Shown: positions 45,018 to 57,899 of the stretch, piece after piece
Layout: each line of letters opens with the position of its first letter
Numbering within the stretch: position 1 is the stretch's first letter
Assembly (NCBI GenBank): GCA_951213105.1
Contig: OX578134.1
Location: 138,544,293-138,608,292, forward strand
DNA: 64,000 nucleotides
Direction: 5' to 3'
DNA from: Amaurobius ferox
Lineage: Eukaryota > Arthropoda > Arachnida > Araneae > Amaurobiidae
Position numbers and translations under genes: made by a program
Notes under the pieces: model-generated
What the model was told of the DNA's origin: nothing
Databases searched by the model: none
What the model saw: the letters and a program-made list of their open reading frames with translations, nothing else

Positions 45018-45056
<39 letters not shown>
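45018..45056. repeat. (TA)n microsatellite
   Basis: An uninterrupted TA run of about 36 bases. Confidence 0.95.
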
Positions 45057-45057
<1 letters not shown>

Positions 45058-45392
45058 ATGAAATTTCCATAATAGATTAGAAATAAGTTGTAACACATAT
45101 AACCATAACTTAAAATATAAGAATGGTAGGTATAAAGATGTAAAAAATAGATATTCATGGAGAGAATAAAATGCATATATCCAGCCATCAACAAATATCA
45201 GTGGTTAGATTTCAAAAATAGAAAATACAGAAAATGACCATGCATTAAAGCCAAACAGGTGGAAAAGCACTGGGGTTAAAAAGGAAATCATTTTGAACAG
45301 ATTCTTCTTCAGGGCCTAGTATCTATTCAAAAGGACCAAAAAAAGCTTTATTACTTTATTACTTTAACACTCTTAGTTTGTTTCGGTATTTA

Positions 45393-45397
<5 letters not shown>

Positions 45398-45436
<39 letters not shown>

Positions 45437-45438
45437 AC
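45398..45438. repeat. (CT)n(CA)n compound microsatellite
   Basis: A CT run of about 25 bases is followed directly by a CA run of about 11 bases, at the possible end of the LTR-like segment. Confidence 0.95.
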
Positions 45439-45439
45439 C

Positions 45440-46150
45440 GAGCACATCTCCAGGTTTTGATTAATTGGAAAATGCATCACGAGAACACACAATAAATACA
45501 AAATTAAAAGCTTAATAAAGCTTTTATTTTAAATACTTATATTCAAAACTTGTTATTTAAAATTTAAAAACCACAAAATATCATCTTAATTACATACAAT
45601 ATATTTACATTCGCTAAGTAGTAGGTATTGGATAATGATCAATCTGATCATTCCCCCCTCTCTAGTTAAATTAAATATCATATTAACCCTCAAGTTAGGC
45701 AGTTAACTTCCTTATTAAATTCTAATTATATTCTCTGATACTCAGTCTGCAGTGGGAGAGGACAAAAGAACTTACCCCTTTTAGGCACGGGCAGGACGGC
45801 ATCGTGTCGGATGACCTCCGTCGATTTTAGAACGACCAGCACTTCACTTCCAAAAATACCAACTGAGTTCTCTCTCCGCTCTTCTTCTCCTCGTCGGGAC
45901 CTCGGACAGCCCCCTGGCCGGGCTCCATAGCTGACGCTTGGCCGCTATAGGTTCGAAAACCCATAAATTCAGTGACGCGGCCGGGCTCCCTCGAATCACT
46001 GGATTTGGCCCCTTCCAAAGGGTTGGCTAAAAATTGGGGGGCTCCAGCCCTCTTGCAGGTGTCTATTTTATCTAAAAATAAGATAGCGTCCTTTGCCATT
46101 TTCTCACCACTGCAGCTGGTCTCTTACTCATAGCCATGGAATGTCAACCG
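45440..46150 (-). mobile_element. possible 3' end of an LTR retroelement
   Basis: On the minus strand a GC-rich block (46,135-45,775) leads to a polypurine stretch GAGAGGGGGGAA (45,651-45,662). TGATCAGATTGATCATTATC follows at once, as an LTR start would. About 120 bases on there is an AAAATAAAAG poly(A)-signal match (45,521-45,530). The GC-rich block holds a 90-codon frame (46,099-45,827, starting MAKDAILFLDK) with no known domain and a GTAAGT donor-like site at 45,770-45,775. An unrecognised first exon or CpG-like island is an alternative. Confidence 0.35.
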
Positions 46151-46189
46151 TTTCCAAAGAGAAAAGGGGGGGGGTAATACTTTCTAGAA

Positions 46190-46340
46190 GTGAAGTGGCG
46201 ACAGGAAAATTCCTATACTGTCCCACGACAACCGCCTTATATAGAAACCGCGTTTTATGAGTACCATGTTATATGTTTATGGATACTACATTACTTAATT
46301 TTTTCTCCTCGTTATATGGAAACCGCGTTAAAGGAGGCTT
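46190..46340. repeat. DNA-element relic with repeated GAAACCGCGTT motif
   Basis: ATATAGAAACCGCGTTTTAT near 46,239 and ATATGGAAACCGCGTTAAAG near 46,315 are related direct repeats, followed by GGCTTGACTGTA. This resembles transposon-end sequence common in arthropods, but I cannot assign a family. Confidence 0.3.
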
Positions 46341-47130
46341 GACTGTATTTTCTTTATGATAGGAGACTTCAAATGGCTTTGTTGTTTTGGAATTTAGAGT
46401 AATTTAAATTGCAATAGGCCATCAAAGAAATACTATTAAAAACTTCAATTCTTTATTAAAGTTCAATGAAGTTTTAAAGTTTATTTCACTTTATGACTAT
46501 TTTTTTCTGTAAAATGAAGTTTAACGGATGCAGAAAACGCAAATGTGAAACAGAATAAAAAGTAAAACCACTTGTGGCTCACATGATATTTTATTATAAT
46601 AGTTTGTTGTTAAGTTACTTTGCAATGTATTTTTACTCAGAGTAATTCAATGTTCAAAAATAACCCAGCAGAACGTATTTCCTCCAACATACTCTTGAGA
46701 GGTCTTCAGAATAATCCTCATTGTCTGATATTTAAGTCATATGAATGTGAAAAGTTCAGCGACTCGCGACTTGTCTTAAGTCTTTGAAGATTAACATTGC
46801 AAATTAGATGAATGAAAAGGCTTGGAAGAAAACTGAGCTAATTCTTAGGTGTTTATTAAATATAAATACACCATCTCTAGATATTATAAAATGACCTTAA
46901 TGTTACTCCGTTCTTGATATTTTTACACACGCAGGAGCTAAATACATTTAAGGGGTTAAGGAAAATAAACTGTTATATTTGAAAATGTTATTTACATTTG
47001 AGAAAATGAAAATTTGTTTCGAATTCTAAAGGAAACGAATTGAAACATAAATTTAGTTATTATGCTTATAAAAATTTTACCATTTCAGCAATTTTCAGAT
47101 TTTAAGAGATTGTTATTCGAATTCGTGTTT
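46341..47130. other. unassigned AT-rich sequence
   Basis: Nothing recognisable. Confidence 0.45.
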
Positions 47131-47148
47131 ACACACACAAACAACAAC

Positions 47149-47192
<44 letters not shown>
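47131..47192. repeat. (AC)n(TA)n microsatellite
   Basis: CA repeats with an AACAACAACAAC interruption run into a TA run. Confidence 0.95.
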
Positions 47193-48278
47193 CCATTCTT
47201 GGTACGAAATATATTATAAAGAAACTTTAAATTCATTATTGCGTGCAAATTTCTATATAATCTAAATGCCATCGTAATTCAAAACATTCTATTAAAATAT
47301 GTAATTTAATTCTCCTAAAATGAAGTATAAGAACCTCTGTTTTCGTTATACAAAATTATGTGCACAGGCAGATCTGAAGAATAAAACATTCTGGCCCGTT
47401 TGCAAACAAATTTACAAAAAATATGAAATTGGATGAAGAGTTTTATGTTTCCTATTAATCTTCATCTGCACTGGGAAATTAAGTTATTTTTCCTAAAAAG
47501 CAGTTTTCTGGGATAAGTTCAGTAAGTGTAATAACATTAAATAGATATTAGTGCAGAACTGAAATGCACATGAACTGTTAGTATTTAAAATTCATATAGT
47601 TATGAAAAAACACTGAAACCGTAATTCGAAGCTACTTCACTACTTTTTTAGAGAAAATACTAATAATTGAAGTCTGGATTTTTCCTTATTTCTCTACCTT
47701 TTCTCCTGATTATAGAATCGTAAGATTTTATAGCACATGCCATTCTGGTTCAAAGGGGTTCATTTTCCAAATCTAATAGTGTCTATAAATGACTATTTTG
47801 AGGGTTTGTGCCGATAAATGCCTATTTTAAGATTAGTACCTGTATATGATAAATTTAAATGTTTAACGCATTTTTTATTTATTTTCCCAGCTTTTATTGG
47901 GAGCAAAAACTTTGTAATTGTTTTTAATAAATTTTTTGTAGCATTTATTTCTCGGTATCTGTTATAGAGCTTAGATAATGGTTATAGATTGAGCATCAAA
48001 TTCTGGAGGTAGGTTCTATTGAGGATTTTTATTTTAGTCTTTTTACATAGTTATGGTTAAAATTTTCCATTTTGCTTGAAACGCCCATTTCTCGAGTTTA
48101 GCTATATGTACAGCTTCGACGATAACTGATATATAGCATTAAATTCGTAAGAGAGTTGTTGGGGAGGGGTGGTTAACTAAGGGTTTTAATTTCCAGTTCT
48201 GGAGATGTTACCTACGATTTTTCGGATAATTCTTATGACTTTACTAAAGAGGTGTCCAAAGAAGTGTAAAAATACTTG
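47193..48278. other. unassigned AT-rich sequence
   Basis: No gene, RNA or repeat family is recognised. Confidence 0.45.
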
Positions 48279-48507
48279 TAACTGTTTGAACGACTGGAAG
48301 CGAATTTAAACAGAAGCCTAATGGGGGTGGAAACCATGAAGACCGCTTTTCTTTACCACCTTTCCCCTACCCCATCAACTTTTGGATAGACTTTCGGCCT
48401 TAAAGATTTAACGTCCTTATACTCCACGTAGATACTTTAGGGTGGAGATCGAACCCGAATTTAATGTGTGTGATCCCAATGCCTTATCCACTGGGCTATC
48501 TCGGCCT
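48279..48507 (-). mobile_element. old tRNA-derived SINE copy
   Basis: On the minus strand it keeps the same layout as the 38-kb SINEs: head CCGAGATAGCCCAGTGGATA, a B-box-like GGTTCGATCTCC, a body with GGAGTATAAGGACGTTAAA and GGTAAAGAAAAGCGG, and a tail near the CGTTCAAACAGTTAC position. Identity is clearly lower, so it is an older insertion or a related subfamily. Confidence 0.7.
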
Positions 48508-48826
48508 ATATAGGGTGGCCATGCTTGATAGTTAAATACCCAAACTGAGGTAAACTCATTAACACCTTGGTGTGCTATCTGTAAATGGGGAATATGTCGC
48601 TAACGTGCAGTCCAGAGAGGTAGCACACTTTATATAGATTCTTCGGAAATCATACGATGTGGATCAGATTTTTTGGAAATTATTAGAATATTTTGACAGA
48701 TCGAAGATGTTTTTTTACAACAAATATTAAAATATACCTGGCAGTAAGTTGTCATCAATAAATAAATGACAATAGTAGATAGCAATGCGTCAATAGTTTT
48801 ATCTAAGGTATATTTTCAGATTCATA

Positions 48827-48880
48827 AATTGCCGTAAATGTTATGCTGACACATAACATTTACTGCAATTTATGCAATTT
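48827..48880. repeat. short perfect-type hairpin
   Basis: AAATTGCCGTAAATGTTATG and CATAACATTTACTGCAATTT are reverse complements with one mismatch, separated by CTGACA. Confidence 0.8.
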
Positions 48881-49165
48881 GTGACGATTTGTAGCAAGTT
48901 ATTTTGTTGCTTGCTTACTTCTTTAACAAAACTATATATAAATAAGACTTGATGAACAGTAATTACAACCCGTGTTTTTAACTTTTTAGTTTAAGTGTTT
49001 ATTTTACTTTTATATTGCCTATTTTTAGTACTTATTTTATTTTTTAATGCCTATCTTAAGTACCTATTTTGTCCTTTTAGTGCCTATTTTGGATATTTTT
49101 ATTGCTCCAAAGTGCCTGATCATTACATTTCAATCATACGCATAAACACATCACACACGCATATA
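48881..49165. other. unassigned sequence
   Basis: AT-rich gap without a recognised feature. Confidence 0.4.
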
Positions 49166-50174
49166 CAGGGTGATTATAATTAAAGTTGCGATTTTAAAAT
49201 GCTGTAAAGTAAGAACCACTGGTCAGAATGACCTGAAATTTGACATGAGTATACGTGAAGCAATGGAATTTTGTTTGACGAAGGAAAAAATATACTTCCA
49301 AAATGTAACGATAGACGGCGCTGTATTTACCAAATACGGGGTGTTGTTAGCCGAAAGAAACCAATAGTCAACTAAAGAAAACGACAATTTAATCAACATC
49401 ACTTAACTTACTGATTGAACATCAACTTCACTTTAATAACTGATTGAAACTTCATGAAAACATGAAACAAACACCTACGATATACGCAAGAAATATTCAA
49501 TATGCTGTCCACCGTGCTCTGCTACGAGTTGGAAGCGCAAAAAAGCATGTTCCACAACATATCGGAGTGTAGCAGAGATGATTCTGTGGGTGTGGTGAGT
49601 AATGCGTGCTTTTAAGTCAGTTCAGTTCGCAATCCGACAACTGTACACCGCTTTCTTGAGGTGCCCCCACAGCCAGGAGTCGCAAGGATTAAGGTCAGGT
49701 AAACGTGGCGGCCAGGCTGTTGGAAAATGAGGCTGATAATCCTGTCATTTCCCAAATGGATATTCAGCAGCTGTTTCTCTGGTATTGCAATGTGCGGAGG
49801 AGCGCCATCTTGCATAAAAGTTGTGATATACAGAAAACTGCATGTGCTCCTCGTTTTTACCACAACTGTAATGTGCGGTGCACATGCCCAGTCTTAATTA
49901 GCATACCTCCAGATTAGAGGTGCGTGTCCGCGCGCGACCTAGCGGCTAAATTTTTCGTTTTTCGTCAAGCAAATTCCATGTTGGATTCGTACATTGCCAT
50001 CTATCGGTACATTTTTGAAGTAATTTTTTTTCGCCAAATAAAATTCCATTGCTTCACATCACGTTGTTTCACGTTCCATTGCTCACGTACTCAGGTCAAA
50101 TTTCAAGTCATTCTGACCAGTAGTTCTTACTTTACAGCGTTTTAAAATCGCAACTTTAATTATAATCCACCCTG
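49166..50174 (-). mobile_element. Tc1/mariner-superfamily element with transposase remnant, 1,009 bp
   Basis: The ends CAGGGTGATTATAATTAAAG and CTTTAATTATAATCCACCCTG-type sequence form long terminal inverted repeats (about 80 bp strongly, weaker to ~140) bordered by TA. On the minus strand 49,863-49,490 reads as the C-terminal half of a DDE transposase, with FMQDGAPPHIA (second Asp) and, after a frameshift, PPRLPDLNPCDSWLWGHLKK (third Asp). The N-terminal half is missing and at least one frameshift is present, so it is non-autonomous. Confidence 0.85.
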
Positions 50175-50175
50175 T

Positions 50176-51097
50176 ATATAAATCTGCTGTAGGAAGCACA
50201 TGGTATTCCCTGTATAATGCAATTTACTTCTTTCACAGTGAAAAAAGGATGTGTAAGATGCACGTCACAAAATTTCTAATGTTGAATTGCAAATTTGACG
50301 CTTCTGCGGAGGACAATATAGAAGTAAAACTATTATCAATATTGATCGCATCCGCAATAAGCTGTAATTCATATATTAAAATATTTTAATACTTAGTTCA
50401 CGAATTTGGCGTTATTCTCTTAACATAGAGTCATTTTTGAAATTTTAACGATATATTCGTCAATCTAAGGCGAAATATCGCCAAGTTGACAATATTTCGC
50501 CAAATTAGTAGCCAGATTTAACATCAAGTTTGTCAGATTGAACACCAAGCGTTACAGACGAACGGAGAGAAGAACATTTCTGATACATAAATGACTGTTG
50601 GCGAATTGTTAAGCGTCAAAATATAGAACTATTACACAGAGCATCTTCTCTCGTGAATGGAAATAACTAGATCCACAAATATATGTTAACTAATTTATTG
50701 CATAATATTACTTATGAAAAGTGAACATAATTCACAATAGTATATACTTTTTCAATTTTGTGTGACTTTTTGAGAAATGTATTTGAAAAAAGTGCAATAC
50801 CTCGAGAACGGTTCATGATAACGCTCTAAAATTTACCCCAATCGTATTATAATGGAAAAATTATATAAGAAAAGATTATTTAAATATTTGTACCGAATTT
50901 TGTTTCAAACGCTCCATTCGTTCGTGAGATATCGTCTCCACAGACTCAGGGATACACACACATATACAGTACACCCCCTCAACAACGATCGATTTGAATT
51001 ATCCTAATTATCTGTCGAAAACTCGAATTTGAATTTTCGACCCCGTCTCACTACTTTCCCTATACTTCATACTGAGTATATAGGGAAAGTAAAAAAC
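50176..51097 (-). mobile_element. hairpin-ended repeat, copy D
   Basis: It begins at the far end (AATCTGCTGTAGGAAGCACA, then TGGTATTCCC) immediately after the Tc1/mariner element. The GCGAAATATCGCCAAGTTGA region, ACCTCGAGAACGGTTCATGA, a short CA tract and the near-palindrome TCGAAAACTCGAATTTGA plus ATTTTCGA (51,015-51,040) follow. The closing hairpin is CTTTCCCTATACTTCATACT..TATAGGGAAAG (51,056-51,090). Confidence 0.7.
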
Positions 51098-51820
51098 AGC
51101 TGTATCGTTGAAAATATTTGAATTGTCTTATAACATCAATAAAATGTGTGAATGTAATAAAAAATCTATTTCGAGTATTCGGTGGTTACAATACTTTTTT
51201 AACACTTTACAACATAGTTGAAAAGTGTTTATGATTTTGTTCATTCTGTCTGTCGTTCGCACGATAACTACGGTAAAAATGACTTCGTAAAATGAAATTT
51301 CAGTATGTTGTTAAGACGGTCTATGGGACGTATGGGAATGTAAGTGAATAATATTACTCAATTAGTTTTGGATTGAACACGGGTTGAAAAACTGAAATAC
51401 ATTGAACCCTATGGGATCTAATTTTTCAAGCATTTTTTAAGCAAAGTTAAAATTCACAAATTGTTTCGAAAATGTTAGGAAGTATTCTAATTATCTTTTA
51501 AAATAAATAAAAGAAAATGTTGGCAAAATATGTTCTGTAATTTTTGAAATAAAATGAAATAATAATTACATCCATATAATCTGAAGAGATCACGTGACCC
51601 ACTTCAAAATAAAATATGGCATTCATCTTTTTTTCCCAGACTAAAAATCATGACTTTTCAAGTTCTTTTAAATTCATATTTAGTGTTGCATCCGTCATAA
51701 AACCGCTTAATTATTGCGTATTTTCTGTGCATCTATACTCAGCGCCAACGCTATTATATACAATATTTTTGAGTTTAAAATCATCATTAAACTTTGATTA
51801 CTTCTACAACGAAACCTAAT
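51098..51820. other. unassigned AT-rich sequence
   Basis: No gene or repeat is recognised. Confidence 0.45.
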
Positions 51821-51826
51821 TTTAAT

Positions 51827-53247
51827 GTATGCAGAATGAAAGCATGTGATTGTAGGATGAGTTGTATAAGAATGGCTGACTTTAGATAAAAAAAAGCTTA
51901 TAAGCAGAAGCATTTGAAAAGTAATTATTGTGGAGGGAATATTTGCCCCCAGAGTGGATACAGATGGCGGTAATTGTTTTACAAAGGTTGTGTGAGTTCG
52001 GCAGAGCGATTGAAATGGCAAGATGTTTAGAAAAGTGGTCTCGCTTGGAGGTGCGAGCCGTGATTCGTTTCTTATGAGCAAAGAATGTGTCCGTATCTGA
52101 AATTCACAGTCAAATCGGGGGAAGCTTATGGTGAAGAAGCAACGAGCAGGCAACATGCAGCGAAATGGTGTTGCTCTCTTCAATCGGGCAGAGAGGATGT
52201 GGAAAACCGCAATAGGGCAGCGAGCGGCCTCCCAAGTCCTTCAACGACAGAAATCAACACTGTTCGAGTTGAAGAAATGATTCATAATGATCGACGGGTA
52301 ACTCTGCGTGCAATCGCGTCAGAGCTGGGACTGAGCTACGGTACTCTGCAGCTTATCGTTACGGATGTCTTGCGATATTCAAAGGTTTGTGCCCGCTGCG
52401 TACCACGTGCGTTATCCGAGGAGCAGAAAGAAACACGAATGATGTGCATTCTCACGTTTCTTCAGTGTTGCCATTCTCACGGCCAGCACTTCATTGGCGA
52501 CATTGTTACTGGGGATGAAACTTGATTTCATCATTTCGTCCCCACAACCAGAAGAGTCAGTATGGACTGGAAACACGCTAGATCACCAACGAGAAAGAAG
52601 TTTAAGGTTACACCCTCTGCCGGTAGAGTCATGGCAACAATATTCTGGGATTCCTGCGGTGTTATCCTGATCGAGTATCTGGAGGGTCGCCATACCGTTA
52701 CTGTCGATCGTTATTGATTCACTTTGACAAGGTTGCGTGAAGCCATCCGACGCAAACGCCCTGGCACGTTGAGTGATGGTGTCATACTCCTGCATGACAA
52801 TGCCAGGCCCCATACTGCTCGCTAAACTCAAGAATTGCTGCAAAAGTTCAAGTGGGAAGTCTGGAGCCACTCCCTCCCCATACATTCCAGATTTGGCACT
52901 CAGTGACTATTTCCTTTTTCCGAAATTGAAGGAACACTTATCTTCAACAAGGTTCTCTTCAGACAGTGATGTGAAAACAGCTGCCGAGAACTTGCTCAAT
53001 GGACAGGGACTTGATTTATACCAAACAGGGTTAAACAAGTTGGTCTTGCGTTCAGATAAATGCCTAAATAGATTTGATGGTTATGTGCAAAAGTGATCGC
53101 AAAGTATGGCTCTTAATTCCATTTTGTATTTTCTGTCTATTGTTAATAATTAATTTTTATTACCCTTGTAACCTTTTTTTTGGATCCATCCTCGTATGCA
53201 GAATGAAAACATGTGATTGTAGGATGAGTTGTATAAGAATAGCTGAC
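51827..53247 (+). mobile_element. mariner-type element region between 54-bp direct repeats
   Basis: A broken mariner transposase (52,016-53,095) lies between two copies of a 54-bp sequence (51,827-51,880 and 53,194-53,247; start GTATGCAGAATGAAARCATG) that differ at about two positions. The two copies are in the same orientation, so they are not terminal inverted repeats. The element's own inverted ends are not obvious to me. Confidence 0.65.
52016..53095 (+). pseudogene. mariner transposase pseudogene
   Basis: The product is a DDD-type cut-and-paste transposase of the SETMAR-like mariner group. Starting at the ATG at 52,016 it reads WSRLEVRAVIRFL, then a TGA where Trp is expected. After a frameshift near 52,120 the frame from 52,121 on gives the helix-turn-helix part and RVTLRAIASELGLSYG. 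The catalytic motifs are visible: TGDET (first Asp, ~52,516), LLHDNARPHTA (second, ~52,790) and PDLALSDYFLFPKLKEHL (third, ~52,903), in the spacing expected of mariner. A TGA follows TGDET in place of Trp, a TGA lies near 52,715, a TAA lies near 52,823, and another shift precedes the last motif. The C-terminal end near 53,095 is complete. It is a dead copy. Confidence 0.9.
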
Positions 53248-53585
53248 CCTTTTTCACTCAATATTATGTAAATCTGGAGTCTGGAATAAAAGTGTATGAA
53301 TGAAATATTCACATGGATAGCCAGACATAGAGTCAGACATCCTTTTGCATAGTCAGGGAGCGTTAAATTTACACGTTAAATAAATTGTTGTAGTTCTGTA
53401 ATAATTAAAAAAAATATCACCGTTGAATGTATCGCATTTTAGAGATGTTTAAATAAAATCGCATTTCAGTTGGAAAGTGTTTCATAATCAAGTCTTTATG
53501 CATGATTGAACTTTCTTGTTTATACATGGCATCTAATATATTGTAAGAAATGTGAAAGTTCATAGTTGAATTCTCAGGTACAAAA
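53248..53585. other. unassigned sequence
   Basis: AT-rich gap without recognised features. Confidence 0.4.
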
Positions 53586-53589
53586 ATGC

Positions 53590-54915
53590 TGTTAAGATAG
53601 AATAAAATATATTTTAAAAATTTTTATAAAATGTTTATAGTGTAAACGGGATAGGCCACTTGATTAATGCTGGCCGCCATCATTTGCCTACTTTGACTAT
53701 GAAAAAATGGTCCTATTGAGAAATACGATATTATTTTTCGTGAATAAGTTGAACAATTATCGTTCGAGGCTCTCATGCGCTGGTTCAGCGAGTGTATCTA
53801 TCGTTAGCTGTTGATAGTAAATAATATTTGCTGAAAAGCCATCCCTTAAAAGTAACATTTCAAAAACTGAAACTCTAGCTGCCCGTACTTCAGATAGTAG
53901 TAAATATTAAAACATATTTTACATATTGATTAGACAGAAAATTAAGTAAAAAAGTTAACGTTTAAATAATTGGCGAATATTTTAGAAATATGAATTACAA
54001 TTAAAAACATGCCAAGACGACCAGTTAAAAGTCATGATTAAAAGTTGTTAATTTATGTTAAAAGCTCATTCAGAAATTGTAGAAAATTCAATAATTAAAT
54101 TTGTATAAAAAGCTTTATTTAAAAAGTGTGCTACGTTCAAGGGTTACGAAATAATTTCACAGTTTCTGCAGATAGGAATTCAACTGGATAGCCCTACAGA
54201 AATACGGACGTAAATTCAGTATATATAGTTAGTATCTATGGGTTTTCAGAACATAGGGAGGTCATGCTCAATTCCTCCAAAATAACACTTGCGGAATTTT
54301 AAGTTTACGCAGTGGAATTTTACGCCGCGTAACAAAACAAGTTTCCTTGCAAATATTCATGCTCGCCTAGACATGTTGGACAGGCCGCGGTTATTTGTAT
54401 TTCTTATTTTGATTTGCTACTGCCTTATATGGCGTAGCTTTCTGGAGCTTTTTCCTAATTTAATTAGAATTGTTATTAAACAAAATAATTTTTTTATATA
54501 AAATAGACTATTAAAATTTTATCGGTATATATTAAAAGTTCTGAAACGTATTTCACTTTTAATGTTTTGCAATCTCATACAAGAAAATAGAATAATGTTA
54601 TGAGTTGTGGGCTAAGGACTGTACATAGGACTGCAAAAAATTTAACTACGACCTTACGAGCTATAAATGAAATGCAATGAAATTTAGACATGAAAAGGCA
54701 TAATTAGTGCCAATTCAAAATTGGTGCTGAAAAGTTATATCAATTTTAGCATTCTCCTTGGTCATTTAAGTACATTCATTAATACTGATTTGGAATGAAA
54801 TCATCTATTTAATAATATACCCCACTGATATATTAATTGTAAATAAACGCTGTTCCAATACTACAAGAAAATGCTAAAATAGGAGTGGGCACATGTGGGC
54901 AGGGCGCATACTTAT
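53590..54915 (+). repeat. dispersed repeat R, copy R3
   Basis: Collinear with R1 from about R1 26,060 to 27,500. Shared landmarks are TTTTTAGTGAATAATTGAGY-like, AAATATGAATTACAATTAAA, GTTGTTAATTTATGTT, CCTRYAGAAATACRGACRT, CAATCTCATAC and, at the end, TGCTAAAATAGG with CATGTGGGC. Identity is lower than between R1 and R2. Confidence 0.55.
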
Positions 54916-57695
54916 TTGATATCCCGGCTATTCAGAATTAAATCTTGTAGATATTTTAAAAATAATATTGATTTCGTATATGTAATTGGACGTAGTTGTC
55001 AGGACTTTCGATCTACCCAATTTCATAGGAGACAGGGCCGACATAACCCTTGCCTGGACAACTATGCAAAGATAAAGTACGAGACAACCTTTACAATTAT
55101 TAGAGGGGATATATACACATCACTCCAAAAGTTAAGCTCCGAACAGTAAATAGTGCATAATTTATGAAGTTCTGTACGATTGCAGGGCAAATCTCGATTC
55201 ATTTGTGAAGAGAACATTGGCGTATTATGATTGCGTCCAAACCAAGTTACTTTTGGAAGGCAATGTATAATACAATTCTTTTATAGATTTATCAATGATA
55301 TTACAGAGAGTGAAAAGAAACTCAACTTATTGTGTTTTTCTTTAATTTACGTACTGTCGGTCAAAAAATACTGACATCGTACTTTAATTCAGATCCTCGG
55401 ATAGTATAGTAAAACCAAATGTATCATTAGACTGGTAATAATGCCTGCTACAGAAGATGAGCAACTGAATTGAACAGGAGGTTCTTTTCAGTATACTTTG
55501 TACAAACGATTTTTTTTCAAAGGGCTTTTAATGACAGATTCTGATTCTGCAGGTCAAAGCACCCCAAATTCATATAAAATGTATTTATTTTACCCAAGTC
55601 GGAGTTATGACAGCTTGAAATTTCGAGGTCGCACTGTTAAATTTGAAGATTTCTTTTTATATTTTCTGAAATATTTAGCTTATCAAATAATTTTCTTATT
55701 GTATATTATGATACTAAATACCCCCCTAAAATGTATTACATTTTCCATTTACAAACAAATTTTTAAAATTAATTATGAAAATCATATTTAAAAAAAATTA
55801 TGAATAGAAAAGTGGATAAATTTTGACGACAATAGATTTATCACGCAAAATTTTAGATCATTATTTTCAGTAATTATTGAAATATAGACCTACATTCAAA
55901 ACTGAATCATGTTAAAGCTTTTCGGGGGTCGTATGTCAATCTCCAATGGAAAATACTCGTGGAAAATTTTTTAAAATCACTGCTCAATGCAAAGTAGGTA
56001 GGACATTTAGCATTTGTGCAATGAATGATCAGACATTATTACTGCATTTGTACTCTGAAAAAAAATCCCCCATTTAAAGTGAAATGACAAATTTAAAAGT
56101 CAATTTAGCTCTGTATCTCGTTATATAACTTCCACTTTTCGTTTAATGCCATACAAGCTTTTTGCGTAAAATTATTTTAATTTCGAATTTCATTCGAAAG
56201 ACGTAATCGACAACAATAAAAGGTGAAATTGCAAATTGAGCTAAATGCATTTATTTCTTCAATGTGAGGGATGCACATGAAGAATATGTAGGTAAAGAAT
56301 AAATTTGCATGATTGGGAATTTATATAGTGCATATATATTTCCAAGGATTTGGGCATTGGAAATAGAAATAATAATGCACCTTTTTCAATTAATTTCTAA
56401 TTATCAATTGAATTTAGAAGGTATAATGATGAATACTAAGAACGTTTTTTATGTGATATTCTTACTCTCTAAAATAGTTAATAATAAAAAGAAATATGTT
56501 ACATTCTTATTCTCTTAAATATTTAATAATAATGGGTTTTTATAATTAAAAAAATATTTTCGGAAATTTTCCAGATGACATGAAGTGATGTTTCCCATAA
56601 TAATGGCTACTAGGCAGTGACACTAGAAATTATAAAATAAGGTTCAATATACTAAAATTAAGGCGCAACTTTCGGGTTTGATAAGCTATGTTAAACATTC
56701 ATGTTAAAAATACTCTATTTTTCGGAATGGCAAAATTTTCTAAACTTAAGATTAATTTAAATACATTATCAACTCATATTCTCGAATTCAAGGCTTTTTA
56801 ATTATAGCCATTAAAAATGAATTATTTTAAAGTTGATACTAACCAGCTGTTGTTAGTACTCGTATAAACATGTTGTTGCTTCTTGCAGTAAATGTTTTCG
56901 TATACGTTAACATTAACATGACACACGTATATAAATATATGCGTATATCATTTGTACATACATAAAATATTTTCTATTCAATAGGCATCAATATACTGCT
57001 CTGTAACACCTTATTCCTTTGCCCTCTTTTTGAAGGTTGTTTCAAATCCATTCAAATACGTCCTCATTTGTTCCTTTTCAGTCTCCTCTGCACAAGCTAA
57101 TTAAGTATGCAAAAATATATGCGAAGAAAGTATTATTCTGAAGTTTTGTGCAAAGTTTCAGGCTAATACAAATGAGTTTGTAACGACGGTAGATGAATAA
57201 ACAAAGCTTAGGAACTTAAGACATGGTTAATTCCTTCAAGATTTATTTCTGTTATTAGGCAAATTCTGAAACTACGGTTAGAGGCAAACTGGTTTATTCG
57301 ATGTCGCCTTATGAAATTGTGAATGATAATGAGAGAAATATAAATAAAGAAATATTCAGGTCATTTGTGGTAGATAATAATATGTTTGAAAATAAAAATG
57401 TCGCAGTACCTTTGTTCAGGGTGATCGAAAAGTTGAGTGCATCAAATTTTAAAATCTTAAAATCAACCGAGAAATTGAAATATAAGAACTTTTTTTCGTT
57501 AGGTGGCAATAATATACTTTCAAAAATATATCGGAATAGCGTTTGCTATTTGCTGTTAATAGCATTTGCTGTTATCGTTAATGCGTCAAACGATAATGGA
57601 CAATCCCCGCAATTTTTTTCGATTCGATTCGAAATGTTTCAAAATGAACAAAAGCATAAATTTTTCTATTCTCGAAGCTGTGTTTATTTATTTAT
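54916..57695. other. unassigned AT-rich sequence
   Basis: No element is recognised. A 141-codon frame at 57,301-57,726 (+) is the longest outside mobile DNA. It is low in GC, has a hydrophobic stretch (YLLLIAFAVIV) but no family I know, and its end runs into the hairpin element, so I do not call it a gene. Confidence 0.45.
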
Positions 57696-57699
57696 TTAT

Positions 57700-57836
57700 T
57701 ACTTTCCTTATATACATAATGTATAAGGAAAGTATTGTGACGGGGTCGAAAATTCGAATTCGGGTTTTCGACGGGAGAGCACGTTTCAAGCATCCCTGAT
57801 CACGAATCAAACATTTTTGAAGTGATGTCTGTGTGT

Positions 57837-57899
<63 letters not shown>

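Noticed and set aside
51707..52183. 158-codon minus-strand frame
   Set aside because: It is antisense to the mariner transposase start and has no motifs of its own.
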